Positions 1 to 8,846 of a stretch of DNA of 64,000 nt are shown piece by piece. The DNA is from Chitinophagaceae bacterium (lineage in GTDB: Bacteria; Bacteroidota; Bacteroidia; Chitinophagales; Chitinophagaceae), in NCBI GenBank assembly GCA_023251255.1, contig JAHEZD010000018.1, forward strand, positions 1-64,000, read 5' to 3'. Positions within the stretch are counted from its first letter, which is position 1. Each line of letters opens with the position of its first letter. A model generated the notes under the pieces. That model made no database searches. It was given only the letters and a program-made list of their open reading frames with translations, and was not told where the DNA came from. Made by a program: the position numbers and the translations under genes.

Positions 1-120
1 ATTGGCAGAATGAGCGAAAAAGAAGAGTTGCGCGGAGGTATCGTTTATTTGGCAAGTGATGCAAGCAGTCATGTAGTAGGTCATAATTTAATTATTGATG
101 GTGGTTGGACCGCTTGGTAA
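1..120 (+). CDS. Short-chain dehydrogenase/reductase, C-terminal fragment (5' end outside window)
   Basis: Reading frame 1 is open from the first base to a TAA at 118-120 and encodes 39 residues. They end in a typical SDR tail: a LASDASSHVVG stretch followed by a GHNLIIDGGWT-type C terminus, the region that closes over the substrate in classical SDRs (family knowledge). The start and the NAD(P)-binding and catalytic motifs lie to the left. The next gene begins at the following base, so the two are probably cotranscribed. Given the NeuB/NeuC genes downstream, a PtmA-like role in nonulosonic acid synthesis is possible, but the fragment is too short to decide. Confidence 0.8.
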   Translation: MGRMSEKEELRGGIVYLASDASSHVVGHNLIIDGGWTAW

Positions 121-993
121 ATGATAAAAACTAGGATGGTTTCAATTATCATTATAAATTACAACACTCACCAGCTTACTTGTAATTGCATTCATTCCAT
201 CCTCAAGTTTACGGTAAAGGCTGAATATGAAATCATTCTTGTCGATAATGCTTCCGTTGAAAAGAATGAAAACACTTTTGTTGAAATCTTCGGTGATAGG
301 ATTCTTTTTATTCAAAGCCCTAAGAACTTGGGTTTTGCTGGTGGCAATAATCTAGGAATAGAACATTCGAAAGGAGATTACATTTTATTATTGAATAGTG
401 ATACTGAATTGTTTGAAGACAGTATAAGTAAAACATTGAATTTCATAAAGGACAGAACAGATGTTGGTGCTGTTACTTGTAAATTATTGAACCCTGATTT
501 GAAATCTATTCAAAATGCAGCAAGGCCTTTTTTTTCCTTGAAAAAACATTTCCTGAAAACAACTGGACTATCCAGAATATTCGTTGAACAATACCAAAAA
601 GTAAATATTCATTATGACATGAGCAGCAGTTTTGCTTGTGACTGGATATGGGGAACATTCTTCCTTTTTCCTAGGGAAAATTTAGTTGTCATGGGCGGCA
701 AGCTTACTGAAACCTTTTTTATGTATAGCGAAGATGTGGAGTGGTGTTATTTGTTTCACATCAATAGATTACAGAATTATTATTTTGCGGATACAGCAAT
801 AGTTCATCATATAGGCAAAAGCAATAATTCCCGTCAACGGAAAAAAAATATTAGGAAAAGCCATTTGCGTTTCCTGAAGATGTACCATGGAATTTTTACT
901 TCTTTTTTAGAAAGATGCCTGTTCCTGCTAGATGATGCAATCGTAGTTTCCAATAGGTATAAACGCAGGTTGAAGAAAAGGCTGGGCTATTGA
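121..993 (+). CDS. Glycosyltransferase family 2 (rhamnosyltransferase-like)
   Basis: This 290-residue protein has a GT-A fold N terminus: a VSIIIINYNT strand near residue 8, EIILVDNAS near 38-46, and a LLNSDTE metal-binding DxD-like motif near 90-96. These are typical of family 2 enzymes that add a nucleotide-activated sugar to a lipid-linked glycan at the cytoplasmic face of the inner membrane. The later SEDVEWCY segment matches the acceptor-side ED motif of WcaA/RfbF-type enzymes. The ATG directly abuts the upstream TAA. An in-frame ATG at 136 would also keep the whole domain, so the exact start is uncertain. Donor and acceptor cannot be read from sequence. Confidence 0.9.
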   Translation: MIKTRMVSIIIINYNTHQLTCNCIHSILKFTVKAEYEIILVDNASVEKNENTFVEIFGDRILFIQSPKNLGFAGGNNLGIEHSKGDYILLLNSDTELFEDSISKTLNFIKDRTDVGAVTCKLLNPDLKSIQNAARPFFSLKKHFLKTTGLSRIFVEQYQKVNIHYDMSSSFACDWIWGTFFLFPRENLVVMGGKLTETFFMYSEDVEWCYLFHINRLQNYYFADTAIVHHIGKSNNSRQRKKNIRKSHLRFLKMYHGIFTSFLERCLFLLDDAIVVSNRYKRRLKKRLGY

Positions 994-1069
994 TATTAAT
1001 GAAAACTATTTTTCAATTACAATTTTCCGATAAATTTCATCTTTCAATTATTTTATCAATAAACCCGAA

Positions 1070-1999
1070 ATGGTAAAATTATCTATCATTATACCTTGTT
1101 ATTATAATGAACAGAACATACCAGTAACAGCTCAAAGGTTGCTGGATAACGAATCTCTTTTCAACAAAGAATTGGAATTCGAATATGTTTTTGTGGATGA
1201 TGGATCAGGAGACAATACATGGCAGGCATTGCAGGCATTCAAAGAAACGCAGCCATTGGACAAAGTAAAGATTATAAAGCTTTCCGGTAATTTTGGAAGC
1301 TATAATGCCATACTTGCAGGCATGAAATACGCCACAGGCCATTGCAATGTAATTACTGCTGCCGACCTTCAGGACCCGCCTGAATTAATGGTTAAAATGT
1401 ATGAACATTGGAAAAATGGTTTGAAGTTGGTTATAGCTAACCGTACAGATAGAAAAGACCCATTTGTGAGCAAGATTTTTGCCAAAGCCTTTCAGAAAGT
1501 CATAAAAAAGTTTGCCCTTAAGAATCTGCCGGATGGTGGGTTTGATTTTGTATTGTTTGATAAACAGTTGAGGGAAGAAGTGGTAAGGCTTGATGAAAAG
1601 AATACCAACACACTTTATCTCTTCACTTGGATGAAATATGAGTACATCACCATTCCTTATCAAAGAAGGGAAAGGGAAATTGGTAAAAGTCGTTGGACAT
1701 TCAATAAGAAATTGAAACTGTTCATAGACTCATTTGTATCCTTTTCATTTTTCCCTATTCGGTTAATTACGACTACTGGTTTTATTTTAGGAATCATTTC
1801 ATTGTGCTACGCAGCATTCATCATCTATAATAAAGTTACTGGCAATATACAGATAGCCGGTTGGTCCGGATTGATGGTAGTTGTGTTGCTTGTGTCCAGT
1901 TTCCAAATGATAGCATTGGGTATTTTAGGTGAATACATTTGGAGAACCTTGGATGCATCACGTAAACGTCCCAACTACGTAATTGATAAAATGGCTTAA
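1070..1999 (+). CDS. Membrane-anchored glycosyltransferase family 2 (DPM1/GtrB-like)
   Basis: The protein has 309 residues. The N-terminal GT-A domain shows LSIIIPCYYNE at 4-14, YVFVDDGSGDNT at 39-50 and an AADLQDPPE motif near 97-105, the hallmark of dolichyl- or polyprenyl-phosphate sugar synthases. Two hydrophobic helices follow near the C terminus (about 230-255 and 267-295), as in GtrB/ArnC-type enzymes, which transfer a sugar from a nucleotide to undecaprenyl phosphate. The substrate is unknown. The downstream membrane protein overlaps it or follows closely, and a polyprenyl-phosphate-sugar synthase beside a GT-C-like membrane protein is a common pairing, so the two may work together on periplasmic glycan decoration. 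Confidence 0.88.
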   Translation: MVKLSIIIPCYYNEQNIPVTAQRLLDNESLFNKELEFEYVFVDDGSGDNTWQALQAFKETQPLDKVKIIKLSGNFGSYNAILAGMKYATGHCNVITAADLQDPPELMVKMYEHWKNGLKLVIANRTDRKDPFVSKIFAKAFQKVIKKFALKNLPDGGFDFVLFDKQLREEVVRLDEKNTNTLYLFTWMKYEYITIPYQRREREIGKSRWTFNKKLKLFIDSFVSFSFFPIRLITTTGFILGIISLCYAAFIIYNKVTGNIQIAGWSGLMVVVLLVSSFQMIALGILGEYIWRTLDASRKRPNYVIDKMA

Positions 2000-3929
2000 T
2001 TTCCCCTTAATTACTCGCATGCTCTTTCTATTGTTTTTTAATATCCTATTTGTGACTATTAGTTATGTTGTAGGAAGTGTTTTTTTGCATTACGTCTCTG
2101 CAAATGGAAGTGATAGCCAAAATACTTTTTTCAATGCAAGCAAATTATTGGTAAGCGGACTGATTATTATTGTTTCCATTTTTTCAATAATAATAACAAA
2201 AGGTTGTACAATCAATACATTGTTTTTGCTTTTGCTTATTTCCTGGTTCTTGCTTAAGCCTAAAGATGCCGCACCTAGAAAAAGTGCATATACGCCTTTC
2301 CCTGAATACTTCAGAAGCTGGGGGATAATAAGTGTAGGTTTGATTGCATGCACACTCATATGTTTTGCGACACATCATTTTTTTAGTGCCTCATATTACT
2401 CAACTGGCTTTTCAGATTTTTATTATTATGCTTACAATGGCAGTAAAATGGTTGAAAACGGAATTGAAGGAACGGACTTTACTTCTGTATTGACCAATGC
2501 TGCCGATTATAGGGTAACCTATCATTACTTTGACATGTGGATACTTGGTCTGTTTAGGCTATTGTCTTTTGGGAAAATTCCTTTGCTTCATATCTATTTT
2601 TTCAATTTTACACCTGTTGTTCTGGTAATATGTTGGGTAAGCCTATTAGGTGTTTGTCAGCATTTCAAAAAAAGGGTATCTTGGTTTGACTGTATACTTA
2701 CCGCATTACTTGTTTTCTATTTATTCCCGGCAACCACAAAATTTTATGGCAGCGATAACATACTCACCATGCCAAAAGTGTATGTATCATTTATTATTTC
2801 TTCCATAGCCTTTATCTATTTGCTACAGGAGAAAATAATTCAAACTGTCATTATTTTGTTCCTTATGCCTGTTATGAATATTCTTGCCATGCCTGCAATT
2901 GCAGCATCAACCGGGCTGCTCATAGTTATATATTTTTTTCAGAAAAAGTGGAAATCAGTATTCCAACTTTCTGCATTGTTGCTAATATTCATAATTGCAC
3001 TCTTGGGCTTCTATAAAATATTCGGTAATCCTACAAGTAAACTTTCCATAAAAGGATTAAGTGCAAGCCAGTATGGTATTGGGTTCATAAAGGTTTTTGG
3101 CAAAGGCTTCCTTCAGATGCTGACAGGTCTATCAATATTGGCTGTAGTAATGTTTTTCTACCGGAAAACATTACTCCCTATTTTAAGAAGGTACAAGTTT
3201 GCCTTTATATCAATGTTTGTATTGCTTTTGCTAAGCTATGTAACGAGTTTTATCTTTTGGTTTAATTTTGATGCATTTCAGATCAGGAATTATCCTGGAA
3301 CAAGTATTATAACTATACTCTTTACTGCAATTTTTGCAATTGTTAATGGGCATTTAGTCAATGCCCCATTTTCAAGAAAATCGAAATTAATATTTAATAG
3401 CACCTGCATATTGTTCCTTTGTTTTACTTTTTACAAATCCCTTCGGACTGCCCAATTGCAGACACACGGCTTTGTTTCAAGAAATTTCGTGCGGGAAATA
3501 AGCGGTGAAATAAAAAAAGGGGATGTATATGGTTACGTATACAGTGCGGAAAAAGCAAAAGAAAGTAAATGGATTTATAACCCGAATCTTGTCCTGTTCA
3601 ATCTGAATTTTGTAGGGCTTGTAAATAAGGATGTAAGCAAAGTTTGTTTGAATACATTGGTAAATGACGATTCACTGAATTCACAAACATTATTCCCGCC
3701 GGCCTTACTCAAAAAGGGAGAGTTTAAGAAATTTACAGATGCCGCAAAAATGGATTCTTCTACAATAGAGGGATTACAGTACCAATATGCGATGAGGAGA
3801 AAATTGAATTTTCTTGTACTGCAAAAGAACACTGTACTATCGCCATTATTCAATAATAATATCAGAAAGGAGATAATCGACCCCTTAAGTGGCAACCGGG
3901 TGGTATTTTTAAAGCAACAAAATGATTGA
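1983..3929 (+). CDS. Polytopic membrane protein, possibly GT-C-like
   Basis: I do not recognise a named family. The 648-residue product has about ten or more hydrophobic helices spread over residues 10-490, then a soluble C-terminal part of about 150 residues. That layout, together with the preceding polyprenyl-phosphate sugar synthase, resembles GT-C glycosyltransferases or polysaccharide membrane enzymes that use lipid-phosphate sugars; this is inference only. The likely start is a TTG at 1983, overlapping the previous gene by 17 bases and giving a K/R-containing N terminus. An ATG at 2019 would begin directly in the first membrane helix. The next gene overlaps its end by 8 bases. The DNA is AT-rich compared with the right-hand part of the window. 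Confidence 0.7.
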   Translation: MIKWLNFPLITRMLFLLFFNILFVTISYVVGSVFLHYVSANGSDSQNTFFNASKLLVSGLIIIVSIFSIIITKGCTINTLFLLLLISWFLLKPKDAAPRKSAYTPFPEYFRSWGIISVGLIACTLICFATHHFFSASYYSTGFSDFYYYAYNGSKMVENGIEGTDFTSVLTNAADYRVTYHYFDMWILGLFRLLSFGKIPLLHIYFFNFTPVVLVICWVSLLGVCQHFKKRVSWFDCILTALLVFYLFPATTKFYGSDNILTMPKVYVSFIISSIAFIYLLQEKIIQTVIILFLMPVMNILAMPAIAASTGLLIVIYFFQKKWKSVFQLSALLLIFIIALLGFYKIFGNPTSKLSIKGLSASQYGIGFIKVFGKGFLQMLTGLSILAVVMFFYRKTLLPILRRYKFAFISMFVLLLLSYVTSFIFWFNFDAFQIRNYPGTSIITILFTAIFAIVNGHLVNAPFSRKSKLIFNSTCILFLCFTFYKSLRTAQLQTHGFVSRNFVREISGEIKKGDVYGYVYSAEKAKESKWIYNPNLVLFNLNFVGLVNKDVSKVCLNTLVNDDSLNSQTLFPPALLKKGEFKKFTDAAKMDSSTIEGLQYQYAMRRKLNFLVLQKNTVLSPLFNNNIRKEIIDPLSGNRVVFLKQQND

Positions 3930-4335
3930 TTCAATTATACACATACCTCAAATAATCCAGTTGCCAAAATTCTTGGACCCACGTGGCAACCTTACTTTTT
4001 TGGAAAGTAACAAACAAGCTCCCTTCGCTACAGAACGTGTTTATTGGATATATGATGTGCCTGGTGGTGAAGTGCGGGGTGGCCATGCATTCAAGAGTCA
4101 AAATGAGTTCATTATTGCATTAAGTGGAAGTTTTGATGTGGTTCTCAACAATGGTAAGGAAGAAATGAAGTACCAACTTAATAGGTCTTATTATGGGCTT
4201 TATATTCCAGCCATGCATTGGAGGAGCATGGAGAATTTTTCGACCAATTCCGTTGCAATGATTTTGGTTGATAGTGCCTATGATATTCAAGAATATATCA
4301 GGGATTTTAATGAGTTCAAATCTTTATTGAGTTAA
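3922..4335 (+). CDS. FdtA/WxcM-like cupin, sugar 3,4-ketoisomerase paralogue with altered active site
   Basis: The 137-residue single cupin domain follows the FdtA/QdtA pattern: an IIQLPKFLDPRGNL start, a VYWIYDVPGGEVRGGHA segment and a YIRDF end. These enzymes convert dTDP-4-keto-6-deoxyglucose to the 3-keto isomer before transamination (family knowledge). FdtA homologues carry an HxH pair (HAHK) in the active site. Here the motif reads HAFK at about 54-57, so the second histidine is a phenylalanine. The protein next door keeps the full motif. The gene overlaps the upstream stop by 8 bases, and its TAA shares one base with the ATG of its paralogue, indicating translational coupling. It may be an inactive partner subunit or may act on a different substrate. 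Confidence 0.82.
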   Translation: MIDSIIHIPQIIQLPKFLDPRGNLTFLESNKQAPFATERVYWIYDVPGGEVRGGHAFKSQNEFIIALSGSFDVVLNNGKEEMKYQLNRSYYGLYIPAMHWRSMENFSTNSVAMILVDSAYDIQEYIRDFNEFKSLLS

Positions 4336-4751
4336 TGAGACCCATAACTGTATTTGATTGTAGCCTTGTGTACCTTCCAAAAATTGAAAGTAGGTCAGGA
4401 AATATAACACCTGTTCATGGCAATGTAGATGTGCCGTTCAGCATAAGAAGGATATTTTATCTCTATGATATTCCTGGTGGTGAATCAAGAGGGGCACATG
4501 CCCATAAAGAATGCCATCAATTTCTAGTTGCAGTGAGTGGGGCATTCGAAGTTTTATTAAATGACGGAAGGACCCAACGATTGGTTCAGATCAATAGGCC
4601 ATATATTGGCTTACATATCCCTCCAATGATTTGGGCATCTGAAATCAATTTTTCATCTGGGTCAATTTGCTTGGTACTTGCTTCGCATGATTACAATGAA
4701 AAGGATTACATACGGGAATACGAAACGTTCATAAAAATAAAATCGGCATGA
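4335..4751 (+). CDS. FdtA-like sugar 3,4-ketoisomerase
   Basis: This 138-residue cupin of the FdtA/QdtA family retains the complete active-site segment ESRGAHAHKECHQF, with both histidines of the HAHK motif, followed by the conserved LVAVSGAFEV strand, the IPPMIWA strand and a DYIREYE C terminus. The expected reaction is isomerisation of a dTDP-4-keto-6-deoxyhexose to the 3-keto sugar that a DegT/FdtB-type aminotransferase can use; such an enzyme is encoded at 7712. It is the second of a tandem pair and starts on the last base of the upstream stop. No RmlA or RmlB is visible in the window, so the nucleotide sugar must be supplied by genes elsewhere. Confidence 0.88.
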   Translation: MRPITVFDCSLVYLPKIESRSGNITPVHGNVDVPFSIRRIFYLYDIPGGESRGAHAHKECHQFLVAVSGAFEVLLNDGRTQRLVQINRPYIGLHIPPMIWASEINFSSGSICLVLASHDYNEKDYIREYETFIKIKSA

Positions 4752-4981
4752 ATACAAGGGAGCAATTTGTTGTTGATACAATAATTGAAATTTTAAAGGG
4801 CAAAGGCTCGGACACTTCGAAACTGGACTTCAAAAGTGAGGCTCATTTAAGGGACGATTTGGGACTTTCAAGTTTTAACCTTGCAGAGCTTACAGTTAAG
4901 ATTGAGCATGAATTTGATGTTGATATTTTTGAAAAAGGATTGATTTTTACGTTAGGTGAAGTTTTTGATAGACTTAATTAA
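4748..4981 (+). CDS. Dedicated acyl carrier protein
   Basis: This 77-residue acidic helical protein has the carrier-protein signature DDLGLSSFNLAEL at about 36-48. The second serine of the SS pair aligns with the serine that takes the 4'-phosphopantetheine arm in the usual D-S-L motif. Its ATG lies in an ATGA overlap with the preceding ketoisomerase gene, and an acyl ligase gene follows at once. A carrier protein inside a sugar cluster, beside an AMP-forming ligase, an SDR and a hexapeptide acyltransferase, suggests that it carries an acyl group destined for the sugar amine rather than serving general fatty acid synthesis. The acyl group is unknown. Confidence 0.88.
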   Translation: MNTREQFVVDTIIEILKGKGSDTSKLDFKSEAHLRDDLGLSSFNLAELTVKIEHEFDVDIFEKGLIFTLGEVFDRLN

Positions 4982-4988
4982 TCAGGAA

Positions 4989-6209
4989 ATGATTTTCTGG
5001 AAAGATAGTTTTACCAATATTGAACACAGCTATTCAAGCCTACTTATTGATGTTAATGCAACAGGTGCCATTGGCTCGATTATTAAGGAAACGGACCCTT
5101 ACACTTTCTTTAAGAAATTAATTATTGCTTTAACAAACAATATAGATGTTGTTTTATTGGATGGCGATCTTTCTGAAGAAGAGGAAATTGCATTAGTGGG
5201 GCATGAGCCACTAAGAAGTACTTCTTTTATCAATAACAGGATTATTAGCAACCCAGCAGAATTAAAGGATTCAATACTTGCATCCACTGCATCTCTTACG
5301 TTATTTACTTCAGGAACTACCGGACGCCCCAAAAAAGTAAAGCAAGCTGCAGTAAATTTTCTTCGTTCAGTAAAAGCAAGTGACAAATTTGCCAAAAATG
5401 TTTGGGGCTTTGCATACAATCCATCCCATATGGCGGGTTTGCAGGTATTCTTTCAGGGAGTTGTAAACCTTAATCCATTTATTTACATTTTCAGGCAAAC
5501 GAAAAGCAATATCATTTTTCAGATTGAAGATAATGCCATCACCAATATTTCTGCAACACCTACTTTTTTAAGGGGGCTATTGCCTGCTGATTTTATTTTG
5601 ACTTCAGTAAAGCGGATTACAACAGGTGGTGAAAAATTTGATGCTGGTCTTGTTGAAGGATTGCAACCATGCTTTCCGGAAGCAGCTTTCCGGAACATTT
5701 ATGCTTCTACAGAGAGCGGTTCACTGTTTACTGCTCAAGGAAATATTTTCTCGGTTCCTGAGAATATTGCTGCTCTTGTTAAAATAGAGGATGGGATTTT
5801 GTTCATCCATCATTCTTTGGTCGGGGAGGGGGATTTTTCTTTTAAAGGTGATTGGTATGTAACAGGTGATGTGGTTGATGTAATCCATGAAACCCCTTTG
5901 CAGTTTATATTCAGTCACCGTAATTCTGAGTTGATTAACGTGGGTGGCTATAAAGTAAATCCACATGAAATAGAAGATGCCCTAGTGCGTTATAGCCATG
6001 TAAGGAATGCAAAAGTTTTTGGAAAGAAAAATGCCTTATTGGGCAATACTGTTATTGCTGAGGTTGAAATGGACAAGGACAAATTCTCAGAAATCTCCAT
6101 CAAGAATTTCCTAGCTAATAGTTTGCAGGAATATAAAATTCCTGTGTTCATAAAAAGGGTTGATAAAATTAACATAACGCATACTGGAAAAATTGAACGG
6201 ATCCAATGA
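4989..6209 (+). CDS. AMP-forming acyl ligase (ANL superfamily), likely loads the adjacent carrier protein
   Basis: The 406-residue enzyme is shorter than typical acyl-CoA synthetases, with a reduced N-terminal part. The ATP-binding loop LFTSGTTGRPKK lies near 105-116, YASTESG near 237, the hinge region VTGDV near 285, and GGYKVNPHEIED near 315. The C-terminal THTGKIERIQ holds the catalytic lysine of the A10 motif. Adenylation of a carboxylic acid and transfer to the carrier protein at 4748 is the expected role. I chose the ATG at 4989, 8 bases after the carrier-protein stop. A GTG at 4956 is in frame and would overlap the carrier gene by 26 bases. The stop overlaps the next ATG in an ATGA. 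Confidence 0.87.
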   Translation: MIFWKDSFTNIEHSYSSLLIDVNATGAIGSIIKETDPYTFFKKLIIALTNNIDVVLLDGDLSEEEEIALVGHEPLRSTSFINNRIISNPAELKDSILASTASLTLFTSGTTGRPKKVKQAAVNFLRSVKASDKFAKNVWGFAYNPSHMAGLQVFFQGVVNLNPFIYIFRQTKSNIIFQIEDNAITNISATPTFLRGLLPADFILTSVKRITTGGEKFDAGLVEGLQPCFPEAAFRNIYASTESGSLFTAQGNIFSVPENIAALVKIEDGILFIHHSLVGEGDFSFKGDWYVTGDVVDVIHETPLQFIFSHRNSELINVGGYKVNPHEIEDALVRYSHVRNAKVFGKKNALLGNTVIAEVEMDKDKFSEISIKNFLANSLQEYKIPVFIKRVDKINITHTGKIERIQ

Positions 6210-6925
6210 ATATTTTAGTTACAGGTGTATCGAAAGGTTTGGGATTAACCACTGTGCAATATCTATTGCAGCAGGGTTACAATGTTTATGGCATCAGTAG
6301 GAGCACTAACAATACGCTAGCTGATTTAAAGAACGAGTACCCAAATCATTTTTTTCACTTGCCTTATGATTTGGCCAATGTTGAAGATATTAACAAAGCA
6401 ATCTTCAAATCATTTTTGAAGGCTGTGTCGCTTGATGGCTTTGTAAACAATGCAGCAATGGCTTATGATGATATAGCCACCAATATGAACATAGCAAATT
6501 TGGAGAACATGTTCAAGGTGAATGTTTATTCCCCTTTTAACCTTACAAAATATGCTTTGAGAAATTTCCTCCTTTACAAAAAGGCGGGAAGCATTATACA
6601 TATATCTTCCGTAAGTGTGCATACGGGGTACAAAGGTTTATCCATGTATGCTTCTACAAAAGGTGCATTGGAAGCATATTCAAAAAACATTGCTAGGGAA
6701 TGGGGCGAAATGCAGATACGGTCCAACTGTATTGTATCTGGATTTATGGATACGGAAATGAGTTCATCATTATCCGATGATCAAAAGAATAGGATTTATA
6801 ACAGGACGTCACTTAAATCGCCAACAGATCCTTCATCTATTGCAGCAACAATTGAATGGCTCCTGAGCAACAAATCAAAATCTGTTACAGGGCAAAATAT
6901 TTTTGTGGATTCAGGTACTATTTAG
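6206..6925 (+). CDS. Short-chain dehydrogenase/reductase (FabG-like)
   Basis: This is a 239-residue classical SDR. It has the nucleotide-binding TGVSKGLG motif at 6-13, an NNAAMAY segment near 87-93, the catalytic serine in HISSVSV near 133-139, YASTK (Tyr-x3-Lys) near 148-152, and an IFVDSG tail. Two roles fit. It may reduce a 3-oxoacyl group on the adjacent carrier protein, as FabG does, or it may reduce a keto sugar. Position favours the first, because it starts in a 4-base overlap with the acyl ligase and sits directly before the acyltransferase. The sequence does not decide between them. Confidence 0.85.
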   Translation: MNILVTGVSKGLGLTTVQYLLQQGYNVYGISRSTNNTLADLKNEYPNHFFHLPYDLANVEDINKAIFKSFLKAVSLDGFVNNAAMAYDDIATNMNIANLENMFKVNVYSPFNLTKYALRNFLLYKKAGSIIHISSVSVHTGYKGLSMYASTKGALEAYSKNIAREWGEMQIRSNCIVSGFMDTEMSSSLSDDQKNRIYNRTSLKSPTDPSSIAATIEWLLSNKSKSVTGQNIFVDSGTI

Positions 6926-6928
6926 ACT

Positions 6929-7702
6929 ATGAAGTTCAACAATAGAAATATCGAACTAGGTTCAAATGTCCAATTGGGGAAAAATGTGAGAATCGGTGAC
7001 AACACTATTATTTATGACAATGTTGTTATTGGTGATGATGCAATTATAAGCAACAATTGCATAATAGGAGAACCACTGAATGCTTATTATCATGAACCCA
7101 GTTATGTAAACCCATTACTTAGTATTGGAAGCAATTCATTAATAAGAAGCCATACCATTATTTATGCAGGCTCCGAATTTGGCCCATATTTCCAAACAGG
7201 TCATCATGTAACTATCAGGGAAAATACAAAAGCAGGTAGCCATTGTTCTTTTGGCTCCTATAATGATATACAGGGGAACTGTGAAATTGGTAACTTTTGC
7301 AGGTTCCAAAGTTTTGTAAATATTGGCCAACAAAGTGTCATCAAGGATTTCGTGTTTATTTATCCTTATGTTGTACTGACAAATGATCCAACACCTCCAT
7401 CAGAAAACATAAAAGGTGTTTTCATAGACGCTTATGCTCAAGTGGGGGCAGGAACCACTGTTTTGCCTGGAATAAAAATTGGCAAACATGCACTGGTTGG
7501 CGCAGCCACAACACTGGACATAGACCTCAATGATTATCAATTTGCAACGGGCGCTCCTGCAAAGCTGATAGGCGATGTAAGGAAAATGCCTTTTTTTACG
7601 GACAATCAACGACATTATCCATGGCCAAGAAATTTTTCAAGGGGAATGCCGTGGCAGGAAAGCGGCTATGAAAAATGGTTAGCTGAACAACCCAACCATT
7701 AA
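6929..7702 (+). CDS. Left-handed beta-helix (hexapeptide) acyltransferase
   Basis: The 257-residue protein consists of hexapeptide-type turns from about residue 10 to 200, for example IELGSNVQLGKNVRIGDNT, and ends with the ATGAPAKLIGDV motif typical of this superfamily. FdtC/QdtC and WbbJ-like enzymes of this fold move an acyl group to a sugar amine or hydroxyl using acyl-CoA or acyl-ACP. It is longer than the simplest sugar acetyltransferases (about 190-220 residues), with an extra C-terminal tail rich in Trp and Pro. It lies between the SDR and the aminotransferase, so N-acylation of a freshly made amino sugar with a carrier-bound acyl group is the likely job. Confidence 0.85.
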   Translation: MKFNNRNIELGSNVQLGKNVRIGDNTIIYDNVVIGDDAIISNNCIIGEPLNAYYHEPSYVNPLLSIGSNSLIRSHTIIYAGSEFGPYFQTGHHVTIRENTKAGSHCSFGSYNDIQGNCEIGNFCRFQSFVNIGQQSVIKDFVFIYPYVVLTNDPTPPSENIKGVFIDAYAQVGAGTTVLPGIKIGKHALVGAATTLDIDLNDYQFATGAPAKLIGDVRKMPFFTDNQRHYPWPRNFSRGMPWQESGYEKWLAEQPNH

Positions 7703-7711
7703 TAAGAAACA

Positions 7712-8833
7712 ATGAAAATACCCTTCCTTTCATTTGGAACTTCCAATGCCACAATCAAAAAAGAAGTGCTGCAGGCATTTGAAACTTTTTTTGATAGTTC
7801 ATGGTATGTATTAGGTGAAAAAGTAAAGCAGTTCGAAAAGGAATACGCCTCTTATTCGCAAACAAATTATGCTGTAGGCGTCAGCAATGGGTTAGATGCT
7901 TTGTTCCTCGCGCTGAAAGTTCTGAACATTAAAGAAGGAGATGAAGTCATTGTTCCGTCAAATACATATATAGCAACAGCCTTAGCAGTTTCATATACAG
8001 GTGCAATACCCATTTTTGTTGAGCCTTGTATTGATACTTACAACATCGACCCCGAGAAAATTGAAGCAGCTATCACCCCCAGAACAAGAGCTATTATGCC
8101 AGTGCATTTATATGGCCAATGTTGTGAAATGGATGCCATAATGGAAATTGCTAACAAGCGCAATTTATTTGTAATTGAAGACAATGCCCAAGCGCATGGG
8201 GCTACTTTCAACAACAGGCCAACCGGTAGTTTTGGCCATGTAAATGGTGTAAGTTTTTATCCAGGTAAAAACTTGGGAGCGTTAGGGGATGCTGGTGCAA
8301 TAACAACAAATGATAATGAACTGGTAACCAAACTAACTACACTCCGTAATTATGGTAGCCAAAGAAAATATTATAATGAAACAGTTGGATACAACATGCG
8401 TTTAGACGAATTGCAAGCAGCTATTTTATCAGTGAAGCTTCCATATTTGCCCGATTGGACATTGGAAAGACAAGAAGCAGCTGCGTTGTATACAAGCTTG
8501 CTGAGTGAGGTTCCTGGAATTGTAGTACCCAAAACCGCTAACGGTGCCACACATGTTTACCATCTCTATGTTATACGAACAAAACAGCGGGATGCGTTGC
8601 AGTCGTACCTAACTGAGAATGAAATAGGCACATTGATACATTATCCTGTTCCCATTCACTTGCAGGAAGCGTATGGGAGTTTAGGATATTCCAAAGGAGA
8701 CTTCCCAATAGCCGAAGAAATTGCAGAAACTGCGCTAAGCTTGCCAATTTTTCCTGGTATTAGACGGGAGCAAGTTGAACATGTGTGCAATATAGTTGCC
8801 GCATTTGCTAAATCGAATAACAAATACATTTAA
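7712..8833 (+). CDS. DegT/DnrJ/EryC1/StrS-family sugar aminotransferase (FdtB-like)
   Basis: This is a 373-residue PLP enzyme of fold type I. The pattern [14 protein letters not shown] (54-67) binds the cofactor phosphate, [10 protein letters not shown] near 157-166 supplies the aspartate facing the pyridine nitrogen, and [14 protein letters not shown] near 184-197 contains the Schiff-base lysine. [19 protein letters not shown] segment matches the FdtB/QdtB/DesV group that aminates 3-keto-6-deoxy sugars. With the FdtA-like enzymes upstream this predicts a dTDP-3-amino-3,6-dideoxyhexose. It follows the acyltransferase by 9 bases in the same operon. Confidence 0.9.
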   Translation: MKIPFLSFGTSNATIKKEVLQAFETFFDSSWYVLGEKVKQFEKEYASYSQTNYAVGVSNGLDALFLALKVLNIKEGDEVIVPSNTYIATALAVSYTGAIPIFVEPCIDTYNIDPEKIEAAITPRTRAIMPVHLYGQCCEMDAIMEIANKRNLFVIEDNAQAHGATFNNRPTGSFGHVNGVSFYPGKNLGALGDAGAITTNDNELVTKLTTLRNYGSQRKYYNETVGYNMRLDELQAAILSVKLPYLPDWTLERQEAAALYTSLLSEVPGIVVPKTANGATHVYHLYVIRTKQRDALQSYLTENEIGTLIHYPVPIHLQEAYGSLGYSKGDFPIAEEIAETALSLPIFPGIRREQVEHVCNIVAAFAKSNNKYI

Positions 8834-8846
8834 AGATTGTAAATAC

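Noticed and set aside
8796-8846. Upstream extension of NeuB
   Set aside because: It overlaps the aminotransferase gene and adds residues outside the conserved family; the ATG at 8847 starts directly at the conserved N terminus.
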